Shown here piece after piece: positions 12,036 through 24,600 of a stretch of 64,000 bases of DNA (its first letter is position 1; every line of letters begins with the position of its first letter). This stretch comes from Solen grandis. Lineage: Eukaryota > Mollusca > Bivalvia > Adapedonta > Solenidae. The notes under the pieces are model-generated. The model was not told the DNA's origin. It was given only the letters and a program-made list of their open reading frames with translations, and ran no database searches. The translations under genes and the position numbers were made by a program. The stretch covers positions 43,142,377-43,206,376 of the forward strand of contig CM037789.1 in assembly GCA_021229015.1 (NCBI GenBank). Reading direction: 5' to 3'.

Positions 12036-12784
12036 ATAATTTGACCTTGATCCTCATATTTTATTTAGCTGTACTACTCATTTTACGAAAACATCATTAT
12101 GTCATGTTGCCATGATATATTTACTATATCAATACTGGTATATAAAATATTTGTTATTTTTGTAAATCCTTTTCCGACTTTGATTGATTTTATTCACACA
12201 TTAATGTGCTAAATGTAACTTAATTTCAGTTCCAATGAAATAACATTCGTGAGTCCTAGTTTCTTTAGTTAAACAGCATCCACATTTATTATGCAAGATT
12301 AATTTATATAACCATGATCCTTTTTTTTTTACGGTCCATTTCAGTATATGCGCCATTTTGAACAAACAGATATTAAATATGTCATCTTGAACTTCCTCAA
12401 TCAATCTTAATAGAAGTAGTGATGATGTTTTTGGGCCATACAATCTCAGCCAAGTTCTATTATGCTGCATATCTCTAATTAGGTCTGGGTATAAATAGAA
12501 ACCTTAACCATATGAAATAACCTAATTACATTAGCTTGAACAATCCAGAGTAAGCTTGGTAAAAAAGAAACAACAAAAAAACTCACATTGCCATAAAGAG
12601 CAGTGCTTCTCTAAACTGATGAAATCCTCTTCCATAGGTGCTGATCCAGATAAATAAGAATTTACTTTTGTATTTAATCAGAGTATACTTACTTTGCTTA
12701 ATATAATACACCGTATATATAATCATATTCTTGTAGTATGCTTGCAAAATAAACTTCTGTTGAAAATTTTTCCTACCAAAAGAA
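10863..12784. other. Intergenic, no gene recognised
   Basis: AT-rich sequence with no exon-like frame flanked by splice sites. It contains a 41-bp poly-A run at 11993-12033 and otherwise nothing I can name. Confidence 0.6.
11993..12033. repeat. Poly-A tract (about 41 bp)
   Basis: Uninterrupted A run. It could be a retroposon tail, but no SINE or LINE body is recognisable beside it. Confidence 0.9.
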
Positions 12785-13041
12785 AGTTTATAGTTTAAAC
12801 TTTATTTATTTTACATTGATTATGAAAACAATTTATCACACAACTTATATTTAACACCCATGATGGCTCTTGTGATAGCATATTTGGTCATAGTTGTGGG
12901 AGGAACCTGGAGAAAACCAGTGTGTCTAGACGGGCCACCATATTGTATGCTCTCATGTACAAGACCAGGAATCAAACCCCTGTTATTAAGACGCATTGGG
13001 GAGAAGCGAAGCATGTTACCACAATGCTATCCAGGCACCCC
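12785..13041 (-). mobile_element. tRNA-derived SINE, copy 1
   Basis: On the minus strand it starts GGGGTGCCTGGATAGCATTG (A-box region) and has B-box GGGTTTGATTCC, then a body shared with the plus-strand copy at 58066-58306. The shared tail ends in AAATAAAGTTTAAACT-type sequence. It is flanked by AAAAGAA at 12778-12784 and 13042-13048, a convincing target-site duplication. Confidence 0.8.
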
Positions 13042-13269
13042 AAAAGAAGAATGCATGTGTCACTATTTTCAACATAATGACCTTGTCCCACTTCATTACA
13101 TTTTCAAATGATTAAGATATTCTCAGGTATTGCTGGTCAAAGTCAACATTTAACTTGGGCCTATAAGTGGGGATTATTTATTTTTTGTTGCTGTCAAGCT
13201 GAATGTAAAATTTGACAAGCAATACGGGTAAAAAATTATGTTATACTGCATTATTCAGCATTGTTTATT

Positions 13270-15074
13270 GTTACGTCCCCCAGATATGAATATACAGGGG
13301 CTATATCGGTCTGCTTGTAATTGGTCCATTAGTAGACTAGATTTGTCTCCCTATGTCTAGGCTACCTTTGTTTAATTTAGATTAAACTTCACAGCATTAA
13401 TGAGTACAAAGCATAGTTTTGCATATCAGTGGCACATATTGATCAGATGGATTTTAAATTAGTTATGGCTCTTTGTTATATTTATTGAATGCATTTTCTC
13501 CACACTTTTTCTTGGCTACCAATGGTTTGAATTTGAATTATCCTCACAGCATAAAAAACTTCCAAGTCTAATTGCATATATAGTTGGCACTTCATAACTG
13601 GCTTAATTTTTAAATGAGTATTAATGGCCCTTTGTTATATGAAATTGATAAAAAATTTCAGCTACCATTGGTCTGATTTTGTCTGATTTTGGAATGCCTG
13701 ATTTTGATGTAACTTCACAATATTATTAAATCAAGTCTAGTGCATACGTATTGTTAGTATGTCATGACCGGCTTAATTTTATATGAGTGACAACCGTTAA
13801 ATGATATTTATTGGGGATATTTTGCTCACACATTTTCAGCTTCCATTGGTTAGATTTTCATTTAACTTCACAACAATTATAAGTACAAAGCTTACTTGCT
13901 CATATTGTAGGCATGTCATGCATGCTTCTTTTTTCATTGAGTTATGCCCCTTGTCATATTTCTTGATTTTTAGCTCACCTGAGCAAAGCTCAGGGTGAGC
14001 TATTGTGATCCCGTGAGCGTCCGTCGTGCGTCCTGCGGCGTCAACAATTTTTAGTGTTTACACTCTATCACCTTTATTTCTTAAGCAATCATCTTCAAAC
14101 TTTAAGACAATGTTTATGACCATAATGTCTCGATTGAGTTCGATTATTGCTGAGATCCGTCAATTAGGTCAGGAGTAATGCCCCTTTTAATATTAAAAAA
14201 ATGCTATATTTCATGTTGTTTACACTCTAGCATCTTCATCTTTTGAGCAATCATCTTCAAACTTTATGGCAATGCTTATGACCATAAGGTCTCGATTGAG
14301 TTTGATTATGGCTGAGATCCGTCAATTAAGTCAGAAGTTATGCCCCTTTTAATATTCAAAAAATGCCATATTTCACGTTGTTTACACTCTAGCATCTTCA
14401 TCTTTTGAGCAATCATCTTCAAACTTTATGGCAATGCTTATGACCATAAGGTCTCGATTGAGTTCGATTATGGCTGAGATCCTTCAATTAGGTCAGGAGT
14501 TATGCCCCTTTTAATATAAAAAAATGCCATATTTCAGGTTGTTTACACTCTCGCATCTTCCTTTTTTAAGCAATCATCTTCAAACTTTATGACTTTGTTA
14601 ATGACCATAATGTCTAGATTGAGTTCAATTGTGGCTGAGATGGGCCTTTTGGGTCAGGAGTTATGCCCCTTTTAATACAAAAAATGCACTTTATTTATTC
14701 TCTACCAACTTCATATTTTTAACAATCTTTTTTAAACTTTCAGACAATGTTTATGCCCATAATCTCACAATCGAGTTCAATTATAACTGATATTGACTTG
14801 TAAATTTAGGAGTTATGCCCATTTCACCATAAAAAAAGCCAGATTTCACTTTTACACTCAAGCATCTTTATTTGTTAAGCAATCATCTTTCTCAGGTGAG
14901 TGACCAAGGGCCATCTTGGCCCTCTTGTTTTATATCTGCTTTATAATTTCTCAGCTACTATTGGTCAGATTTTGATATGATATCACCACATTTAATTATT
15001 AACATTTAAGTTGGGCATATCATTGTCATGTCATGATGAGCTTCAGACTATAATTAAGTTTATAATTGCCTTTT
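13270..15074 (+). mobile_element. Family I-like element interrupted by a family A insertion
   Basis: The 5' end GTTACGTCCCCCAGATATGA...ACAGGGGCTATAT can form a hairpin and mirrors the family I end near 43000-43035. The core has units around CATATCAGTGGCAC... and ...TTATGGCTCTTTGTTATAT (13430-13970). It resumes at about 14935-15074 (TCTCAGCTACTATTGGTCAG) after the A2 insertion. The 3' end is lost or hidden by A3. Confidence 0.45.
13971..14929 (+). mobile_element. Family A element, 162-bp core (A2)
   Basis: The 5' hairpin TAGCTCACCTGAGC aaa GCTCAGGGTGAGCTA is followed by TTGTGATCCCGTGAG and GTCCGTCGTGCG. Core units start at 14057, 14219 and 14381 (period 162) and carry AGTTATGCCCCTTTTAATA and TCTCGATTGAGTTCGATTA. 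The 3' end has CAGGTGAGTGA, hairpin GGGCCATCTTGGCCC and CTTGTT. The core is unrelated to the 145-bp core of A1. Confidence 0.85.
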
Positions 15075-16217
15075 TAGCTCACCTGAGCAAAGCTCAGGGT
15101 GAGCTATTGTGATCCCGTGAGTGTCTGTCGTCCGTCGTGCGTCGTGCGGCGTCAACAATTTTTAGTGTTTTCACTCTATCACCCTTATTTCTTAAGCAAT
15201 CATCTTCAAACTTTAAGACATGTTTATGACCATAATGTCTCGATTGAGTTCGATTATGGCTGAGATCCGTCAATTAAGTCAGGACTCAGGAGTTATGCCC
15301 CTTTTAATATTAAAAAAATGCCAGATTTCACTTTGTTAACACTCTAGCATCTTCATCTTTTGAGCAATCATCTTCAAACATTTTGGCAATGCTTATGACC
15401 ATAAGGTCTCGATTGAGTTCGATTATGGCTGAGATCCGTCAATTAGGTCAGAAGTTATGCCCCATTTAATATTCAAAAAATGCCATATTTCACGTTGTTT
15501 ACACTCTAGCATCTTCATCTTTTGAGCAATCATCTTCAAACTTTATGGCAATGCTTATGACCATAAGGTTTCGATTGAGCTTGATTATGGCTGAGATCCG
15601 TCAATTAGGTCAGGAGTTATGTCCCTTTTAATATTAAAAAAACGCCATATTTCACATTGTTTACAGTCTAGCATCTTCATCTTTTGAGCAATCATCTTCA
15701 AACTTTATGGCAATGCTTATGACCATAAGGTCTCGATTGGGTTTGATTATGGCTGAGATCAGTCGATTAGGTCAGGAGTTATGCCCCTTTAAATATTAAA
15801 AAAATGCCATATTTCACTTTGTTTACACTCTAGCATCTTCATCTTTTGAGCAATCATCTTCAAACTTTATGGCAATGCTTATGACCATAATGCCTCGATT
15901 GAGTTTGATTATGGCTGAGATCTGTTGATTAGGTCAGGAGTTATGTTATGCCCCTTTTAATACAAAAATGCAAGATTTCACTTTGTTTATTCTCTACCAA
16001 CTTAATTTTATGAACAATCTTTTTTAAACTTTAAGACAATAATTGTGCCCATAATCTCGCAATCGGGTTCAATTATAACTTATATTGGCTGGTAAATTTA
16101 GGATGCCCTTTTCACCATAAAAAAAGCCAGATTTCACTTTTACACTCTAGCATCTTTATTTCTTAAGCAATCATCTTTCTCTGGTGAGTGATCAAGGGCC
16201 ATCTTGGCCCTCTTGTT
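15075..16217 (+). mobile_element. Family A element, 162-bp core (A3)
   Basis: Near-identical ends and the same 162-bp core type as A2, which lies only about 145 bp upstream, with extra core units. It ends GGGCCATCTTGGCCC TCTTGTT. A2 and A3 are direct-orientation sister copies. Confidence 0.85.
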
Positions 16218-16481
16218 ATATGTTTATTGATACATATGTATGAGCAGGCCCGGATCCAGAATTTTTCCACTGGGGGGGCCAAAGTCTGAATGTGATGTGA
16301 GTGCCAGGGGGGATCCGGGGGCATGCTTCTCTGGAAAAAAAAAAGGTTTTTATTGTGATGGAGATGCATTCTGAAGAGTATCTGGGGATACAAGTGAAGG
16401 TTTTTATGTGCTTTTCTTTTCTTTTTTTTCCCCCCCTTTTTTTTTTTTTTTTTTTTTGAAACTTGAAGACCATGGATCTAA

Positions 16482-17237
16482 TGCCTAGGTCCCACTGGAG
16501 AAAAATCATCGGCGTTGTGGAAATACACAAATTTTCTCCCGATGGCATCAGATGCTTGAGCCCAAAAGATGGAGCAGTCCTATGAGAAGCTTTGGGATTG
16601 GTCCGTTGAAACGTTGCTCGTGAAATTTATCCGATGATCGGGGAAGGTGAATCGGAGCTTCATCGAACTTGAAACATCATCGGGGGAATATTCCCGTAGA
16701 TAAGGGGATGTATCATTTTATCGAACCATCTTAGGTACCTTGGGAAGATTATGGAGATTATGAGAATTTGGTGATGGACAAAATCAAGGGTAGACTTTCG
16801 GGGGTTTATGAGGATGCCCCCAGCAATGCCCCATGGCCTTTTTGACCGTCTCAGTCTAAAGTTGACCAAAGAAAGCAAAAAAATTTAGAGTGCGCTTGCC
16901 GATTTTCTTGCGAATATTCTGAGATTATATCACAAGATCTGGAATGTGTCACAGAAAGGTCTCCGTACCTTCGAGACATCACCGAAGCCTGGGGTTCCTC
17001 GGAGGAAAAAATATTTCGCGGATTCTCCATGAATGCTTCCAAGGAGCTTCCGGGAAGCTATGCTTATGTTTCCCCGGCCTGGTTTCCCCGAGGCCTCCAA
17101 ATGACTCCACATGGCTCGCAACGCTTTCGAATCTTCCGCGGGACACAGGGGAACCTGTTCCCGATGCCTCCCGAGGCTCATCAATTTCCATCGGGAGTAC
17201 ATTCCCTAGGAAAAAAATGTCAATTGGGACTGAGCCT
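16482..17237. mobile_element. Nested 756-bp element with TAA target duplication and CpG-rich body
   Basis: Ends TGCCTAGGTCCCACTGG and CCAATTGGGACTGAGCCT are imperfect inverted repeats flanked by TAA on both sides, suggesting a PIF/Harbinger-type 3-bp duplication. The interior from about 16940 to 17200 is strikingly GC- and CpG-rich and leaves open frames on both strands, none resembling a known protein. Confidence 0.55.
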
Positions 17238-18905
17238 TAAGCGATATAATTTTATATTTACCTTCGCAAAGCCATGTTTTTGAATAACTACTGTGTAATA
17301 GTATTTGACTACAGTTGTATTAAAAAAATGACGGGGAGACTGGCATATAAAAAATAAGTGCTTTTTGGACCCCCCCCCCCCCAAAAAAAAAAGATAAAGT
17401 GACTTGTGTACATTATCAATTAGTGAATGCTTTGAATTGTCATCAGTTTTAGATTCAACATTGTAAAAGACAGTTTTGTTTAAATCTGAGGAAAAAATCA
17501 CTTTAAACATATTTTGTCAAATATGTTGAAGAGAATACCGGGTATATGCTATATTAGGTTCGAACCTGGTAATATTGACAGTCTAATTGTCGATCTGGAA
17601 GCAGCCTTCACACACAGACTTCCCAGATAAAAAAATCAGGCGCACGTTTTAGGGTCGGGCGGTTGCATGGGCCCCTTCTGCGTGTCGATTTTTGGTACAT
17701 TTTTTTTTCTCTAAATGTTAAATCAGTAACAAAACAAACGATATTCAGTAATAAAAGATGTTGATATTTAATATGAACTCTTTAATATCCGTTTTATTTC
17801 GCACATAAGTTGTGTTTTCTGTGCATTAGTATTTCGTATTCATCGACTTATCACTAACATTGCTCAATGACTGATTACCTGGATTTGATTTGAATTAGTG
17901 ATCATGCATAATCTACATATACATTGTCCCAAAATATGGATTGTCCCAAAATTTGGCAGATTGAAATTTTCAAATTCTTTCATTTCATATTCATGATTTT
18001 TATAAATTTAAAATACACCAGGGTCTCTTTATTAAGAGACCATGAATACACATACATGTAGATTATTATATTCGTAAATATTCAAAAGTGAACATGATGA
18101 TGTATCGGCCTGCTGTTTCAGGAAAAAATATTTAGGAGTAAGTTTCATAAAAATAATAGTTAAAAGGTTACGTAAAAATAGTAAAGCTGATGACATTTAG
18201 AAACACAACCCATTTCTGATTAAGTTGCATTTGCATGGCTAGCGATAGGTATGCATCTAATCTGAGGTTTGCTACAGCAAAAAAAATAATCATTACCTTT
18301 TTAACTTTTTCAAAAACGAAATTGGCAATTGTTCATACCTGATAGTTCATCAACCTGCCGGCAGCTAATTAGCCCGCTTTTAATGCAAGATTTAAAACAT
18401 TATACATGAAGAGAAACGTGAATTAAAAAAAAATGTTGCGTAGATTTCGTCAAAGTAGTTTTTTTTATTATTATTATTAATTCTTTTTGGCTCTAGTGAA
18501 ATTGTTTCGATGCTAATTACATTTTAATGTCCAGCTTAGTTGTTGTTTTTAGCTTAACTATTTTTATGCTATTTCTTAAACTGCATTTGCTTAGAATAGT
18601 TTATAGTTGTAACTGATACAAACTTTTGGTAATTGCCGATTTTTCCCAATTATTAGATGCCATGTAAATTTCTCTCAATCAGTGAACGTGTCCGCAGTAC
18701 CCTAAACACATGCTTATCACACAGTCATGGACGACTGCCGGTTCGGATTACCTACACATTAACAGCAGGGGGCCATAAGACAATAGGAGTCTGGCTGGTC
18801 AGGTGGTTAAGTATGGGGTCCACGATGGGGATTTCCTCTAGACAACACTACTATGATGTAATCAAGGGATTTTATAGCCTAGAAAAATGTATGACCAGGG
18901 CAGCT

Positions 18906-18928
18906 GGGGGGGGGGGGGGGGGGGGGGG
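18906..18928. repeat. Poly-G tract (about 23 bp)
   Basis: Uninterrupted G run just inside the right end of the 16246-18966 element. Confidence 0.9.
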
Positions 18929-18966
18929 CAAGGCCCACTCGGCCCCCCGGTGAATCCGGGCCTGAT

Positions 18967-21680
18967 GAGTGTACATCAGAGCTCTATCTGGCTTATAAAT
19001 TGGTATTTATTTTTATCCTTCAACTTTGTCAAGACTGTCTCTCACATGGTTACTGCAGTAAGTTACAAAGTGGTATATGGAGGTTAATTCACTATAGGGC
19101 AGAAACATCAGCTAGCCTCAATTTTTTTTTACCCAGGTACCCATTGTATTATCACCCATCATACCCTGCGATATATATGTAGTCATTGTATAAAAAACAC
19201 TTTACCACCTGTAATAACTATCACTTTAAACATGATGCGGACCTTGTATTACCTACATATGTTTACATATATAAACATGTTATAAAGAAAGAAGGACATA
19301 AGCCTAAAGGTATCGTAATAGAAAAGGCCAACACAGGATAAGGGGTAATAAGTTTGTACCTAGGTACCGGCAATTTTCTACCAAACCCATGGGTACCCGT
19401 GTACTCATTTCAGCACTTAGTATTCATCATCTTCAATGATAATTCTTGTTGCAAATGTTTCCTGGATTGGACCAGTAGTCTGCACCTGGGAAGGTCATGA
19501 AAGTTTCTTTTCTTAAACAGGGCTCAAACCATCAAACTTCAGATCTGCAATCATGCATGAACGCTACAACTATTGACACCAAAATGATGCATATGATATG
19601 ATTCATCATGCCATGAAGATGCTTTTATATTGTTGTAAATCAATCATCATTATTAGTACTAAGAAACTTTCATTTCATTAGAGACCCGGAGTTTAAACAT
19701 AACATGTTTTTCACCGGATGTAGCAGAAATATGAGAAGTAAGCATGATGGCGCATATTTCAAACTCGTAATAATTTCATCTGTTGGACTGGACTTCAAGT
19801 TGGCGTACGGAAATTCGATGACTCTACTCGGATTCTCCCTGTGCAATCGGTGGTCTCTTCATGCAACAGGGCGTGTATTGCATATATCTATATAGGTATT
19901 ATTAAAAAAAAAAACTATATATAGACTAATTAAGATTTTAAAAACAAAATGTCTTTTACTCTTATAGTTCAAGCTGTCATTGTCATTTTGGTTGTCTTGT
20001 TCAACTTGTTGACTTGTTAAAAATCAGCGAATAATTTAGCACTGTAGAGCAGATTCACAACGATATTTAGCCATTTAATCCACAAGTATCTTTAGCCATT
20101 TACATATAAAGTAATCAAAAATGCGTTTCGTTTCTAAATGTCATCAGTTTTCGCGGGTTTACTTTCAATTTGAAAAAAAAAACCACAAGAAAATAAGAAT
20201 TGAAATTTGAAACAATAACATAATTTAAACATCTTTATTTCAGAAGTAATTTTATGAAACAATTCTACTATTCTCTGTAACTTGCTTCTATTTTTATTCC
20301 TGAAAAGATTTTTTTTTTAAAGAGAAATATAATCTCATGCTCAGATCAAGAGGTGGGTACCGGGGATCCAGACCCCCCCACCCCACCCCAAATGAGATTT
20401 GGCTGTTATGTTTAAAATATGCAGAAAATATAGTATTCTAGTGTTTTGACATCAAATCGGGGTCAAAAGACAAAAAGATGAAGAAAGGAAGACCCAACCA
20501 CCCCTTAAGAAACCGTTGGACCCACCATGTACAACAATTTTCATCATAGATTGGCTTGAGCCCTCCCACCCCATATGTAGTTGGCTGGATCCGAGCGTGT
20601 AATATACAAAGTCATGTGCTAGATTGCCCTTTACTGGTATGCAATTGTTTTCCACTCATGTATATGTGCCACAGATGTGCATACCTTTTTTTCAGGTGTT
20701 GGAGAAGGGGCCTTAATATCACATTTTGGGGAAAATATCACCCATTGTTTTTAAATGGGAAAGAAAAATCCTGAGGTAAGATGCAATTTTTGGATAAACT
20801 GCATGAATTTGAAGACTTTTTCATAGGGGAAGGGGCCTGTGAATAGCCCCAGATAAAGAAGGAAAAAAAGCCCTGGATTTGCGTCCAAGGGTTATGGGTT
20901 AGGATTAGGGTAACCTGCAGCACATGTGCACAAGGGGAAAATAATACATAATGGTAAAGTGCATTTGACCCATGTCATATTCACTATTACTATTTTATGA
21001 TATGATAAATATATTGTATAATTTTTTTTTATAGAAAATGAATGAGAAATAAACAGTAAACATAATTTTAGGTCAGAATAAAAAACACCCTGATATTAAA
21101 GATTTAATATTATAAAATAAAATATTTGTTAATTTTAAGCAAAGAAATATGAATAATGAAATTAAAGTCTACACATTAAATGAAGTGCAGTACTGTAAAT
21201 GAAATTAGACATACATGGTTTCTACTACGGTAGAACTGTAATGGTATCGGGACTGGGATATCCATTTTTTGACCCATGTATGTCCGGACATCCAATATTT
21301 CATCCTTGTGCAACCTCTGCAGTTATTGTCATATAGGGTACAGTAAATGAATCCTGATTCATATTGTGATACATGTATCGAAATGCGTATCCTATTATGA
21401 CCTGGTTGAATGTTGCATTCCTAGTTAAGGTCAAGGTCACGTTTCGGCAACAGGTCAAAGATGGGTGTAATGGACCTTTTCCTAGGTGTTTCACAAGCTT
21501 AAATGAATTTTCAAATCACTTTGTATTTAATTGTTCAGCAATATGAGAGGGTATATATGACCCAGATCCTAAAGCTCAAAAGTCAGATCATGGAAGTTAA
21601 AAAGTGGGGAACTTTCACTCCATTTGTTTTACTTACCAAGATTTCTGAGAAGCAGGATGGGAGGCCACTGATGTTAGAAG
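18967..21680. other. Intergenic region upstream of HELQ
   Basis: No exon is recognised. Positions 20350-20600 hold GGGGATCCAGACCCCCC and, further on, CCCTCCCACCCC...GGCTGGATCC, a probable degraded relative of the GGATCC-ended elements at 16246 and 47745. Any HELQ promoter would lie in the last few hundred bases; I see no clear TATA box or CpG island. Confidence 0.5.
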
Positions 21681-24600
21681 ATGGATGTTGATGATGGACC
21701 ATGTCGCAGGGTTTTAAGGTCTAAAAGGCGAACTAGCAGCCTAGACACCTCACCATGTATTAACAAGGAGAATCAGAAAACTTTGTTGAAGGTAAGACTT
21801 TGTCATATTATTATCTTTTGATGAAAAAGTACTTAAATCAATGTAATATAGCAGGAATTTAAGTAAGTCTTTCTTTAACATCTTTATTTTGCATATAATT
21901 GTACTGCATATATGTATGTTCAAAATACCAGTACATGTATTGCAATGTTAATAGGTTATTTATGCCCAAATTATTACAATTTAAATGTATATAATTATTA
22001 TTATTAAGTCTCCCAAATGAAGTTTTAAGTCACCCAATTGAAGTTTGGAGACTTATTGTTTTAACTCTTTTTCTCTCGCCAGCAACTTTGTATGGGCCAT
22101 ATCTCGGAGGCCGCTCGACCTGTCTTTACATAACTTCACACACTTCAAGTCCTCAATAAGTAGTGGTGCCTACCTGATTTTTGTAAATGGGGGCCCCTTT
22201 GGGTCAGGCCCCACCCCCTCAAAGATGGATTTTTGCATTAAAAAAATGTATTTTGGCTAAACATTTCAAATTCCAACTCTGCATCATATAATTTTTTTTT
22301 CCTCATAATGAGAAAAATTGAAAAGTACTACTTTTGTGTCCCCAAAGGTCACCAAGGGGTCAGGCCTCACCCCACAATTATACTTATGACCTGATATCTC
22401 AAGAACTGTTCAGATTCCCACCCCTGAACCATATATATTCTTGTTCCTCATGATGAGATAGATTGAATGGTACTTCTCTGTTCACATGGGTCACCAAGGG
22501 GTCAGGCCTCACCCCCTCAATTTTACTTATGACCTTATTTCTCAAAAACCATTTGTGTATGATTGTCTAAGGAGAAACTTCGTTTAGGAGACTAAGTAAC
22601 AGTTCAATGTTATAATTATTACTTGTTATGACTGTGTTAGTGTAGTAAATTTGAACATGAAAATGCAGCTCTACCCAAATGATAAGGCTGTGCTTCCGAC
22701 ATACTGTAAATAAAGTTTTGAAATAGTCATAATTATATAAAATAGACATAATGATATTAAGACTCGTATTTCATGAAATTCTCTAGCCCTCATCCTAGTT
22801 TCTGACATAGATGGAGAAAATATAGATTTTAAGTGTTATAAAGAACTTTGAACATAAAGTGAGTAACTTAATAGTTATTCTGTAATTTTTTAATAAAGAA
22901 TTAAAACATTGATAGAACTACATACATCGTTGATGTCTTATTTAATGACTACTCTGAAATGGGAACAGGTATAGCTACTTTGCTTGGTGTTTAGCATGTT
23001 CAGGTAATTTTAGGGTTCCACTTCTCAAAAGTACCTATTGAAGTTCTTTCTTAGATGCAAGAAATCAAAAGGCTGTATATTGAGCTTCAAAATCATACTG
23101 AAGTATTTTTTAACTTAAGTTTATATTTTGAATACAGTCCAGGAAGCGCAGACGATCCAGTGGCGTATCTGAGCTGGACACCAGTGATGCCCTGCTTGCT
23201 GATATTGACTTGGACAAAATCAGCCAATCGGGTTCCACAACACAACAAATCTCAGCCAATCATAAACAAGCATATACTCAAGGAGTTAGAGGCAGTCTTT
23301 CAGGAATAACATTGGTGACGAATGAAAATGAAATAGAGAGAAACCCTGATGACCTTATTGACGAGGACGTCATTCCAGATGATGTAACAAATATGTCCAT
23401 ATGTACCACACAGAGCCAATATTTCTCATCAAGATTTAGCAGATATAAGGCTACACAACCAAAAGGAAAACCAGACCCAGTAAATAAAGACAAAGAAGGT
23501 CCTGGGGGAAGAGAGCATTTAGGAACTTCTCAGAGATCAGCTAGGAATGGTGACCCAGATACAACACTTGATCAGTCAGGGAAAGATTTAAGCTATGAAC
23601 TTGCAGGTAGGCTGTCAGATAGAAATTGGAACAATTCACAGGTCCTGAACTGTTCAGCTTGGAAATCAAAAGAAATAATTTCCAGCACTCAGCTTGATGC
23701 AGTGGATAATCATGACCAAACTGGACCTTGTTCTAAAGGTTTTAGATGCACTCCTTTTGAGAGAGGAACAAGGGATATGGTTGAATCTTAGAGTGATGAG
23801 GGAGCACCACAAACGGTGGGGGGTTAAGTGAGTGAAGTAAGGGCACTTTAAAGAGATTTAGACATGAGCAGTTCAAGTGAAGCTATGTATAGATCTAATG
23901 CAATAGATAGTCAGCAAGATCAGAGTTTGCAATCTAGCCTAGAAAACACGCAGTCAGACACTTTACTCAAAAGTCAAAACCATGGCAACAGTAAAAAATT
24001 CCGCTGTACACCTTATAATGCGTGTATGAGTAAAGACTTGGGTACCCAAACACAAACGCAGCTAGTTTCAAACACACAGTATCATGAGACATTGTTGACG
24101 CCTGGTTTCCATGGTGACAAAATGGTAGTTCTAGACTGTGACAGGAAGAATATGATAGGGACACAAGAACTGAGAACCCAGCCTGGAACCAGTCAAACAC
24201 AGGTTGTGGGTACCGGTATGTGTGATATGACAGGTCTGATTATTGACTCTCAGGTGAATAATCAGGATCTTGATACCTCGGACTGTGATATATTTGGGGA
24301 CAGTTTCACTGACCAGGATTTACTGACTCAGGGAGAAGCTTTGGATAAAAATAGAACAGATTTGCATAATAAAGAGTGTTCAAACAAACCCAGTTCTATA
24401 CCATGTTTAAATGAACCCCAAACTATATCAGATAAAAATGGAAAACATTTGAATTCTGACACTTATTTTAATAGCATATTGACAAACAATTCTTTAAATG
24501 TGGATAAAAATGTTTGCATTGGAAAAATGGATATAGAGAAAAGTAACTCATCCACTGAAAATCATCATATTGAACAAAGGAGCTCAAATATGTGTACAGC

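Larger units (their letters stand above)
16246..18966. mobile_element. DNA transposon-like element with CAGGCCCGGAT terminal repeats
   Basis: The left end CAGGCCCGGATCCAG continues to a GGGGGGGCC block. The right end is a GGCCCCCCGG block followed by TGAATCCGGGCCTG. The two ends are inverted repeats. ATGAG occurs directly outside each end and may be a short target duplication. No intact transposase frame is visible. A second element (16482-17237) and a 23-bp G tract at 18906-18928 lie inside. It is probably a non-autonomous hAT-like element (tentative). Confidence 0.55.

Noticed and set aside
16930..17283. Open frames of 60-98 codons on both strands
   Set aside because: They come from the low stop-codon density of a CpG-rich segment inside a MITE; no frame shows domain signatures or splice-site support.
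18657..19087. Glycine-run proteins on the plus strand
   Set aside because: Produced by the 23-bp G tract; no other coding evidence.
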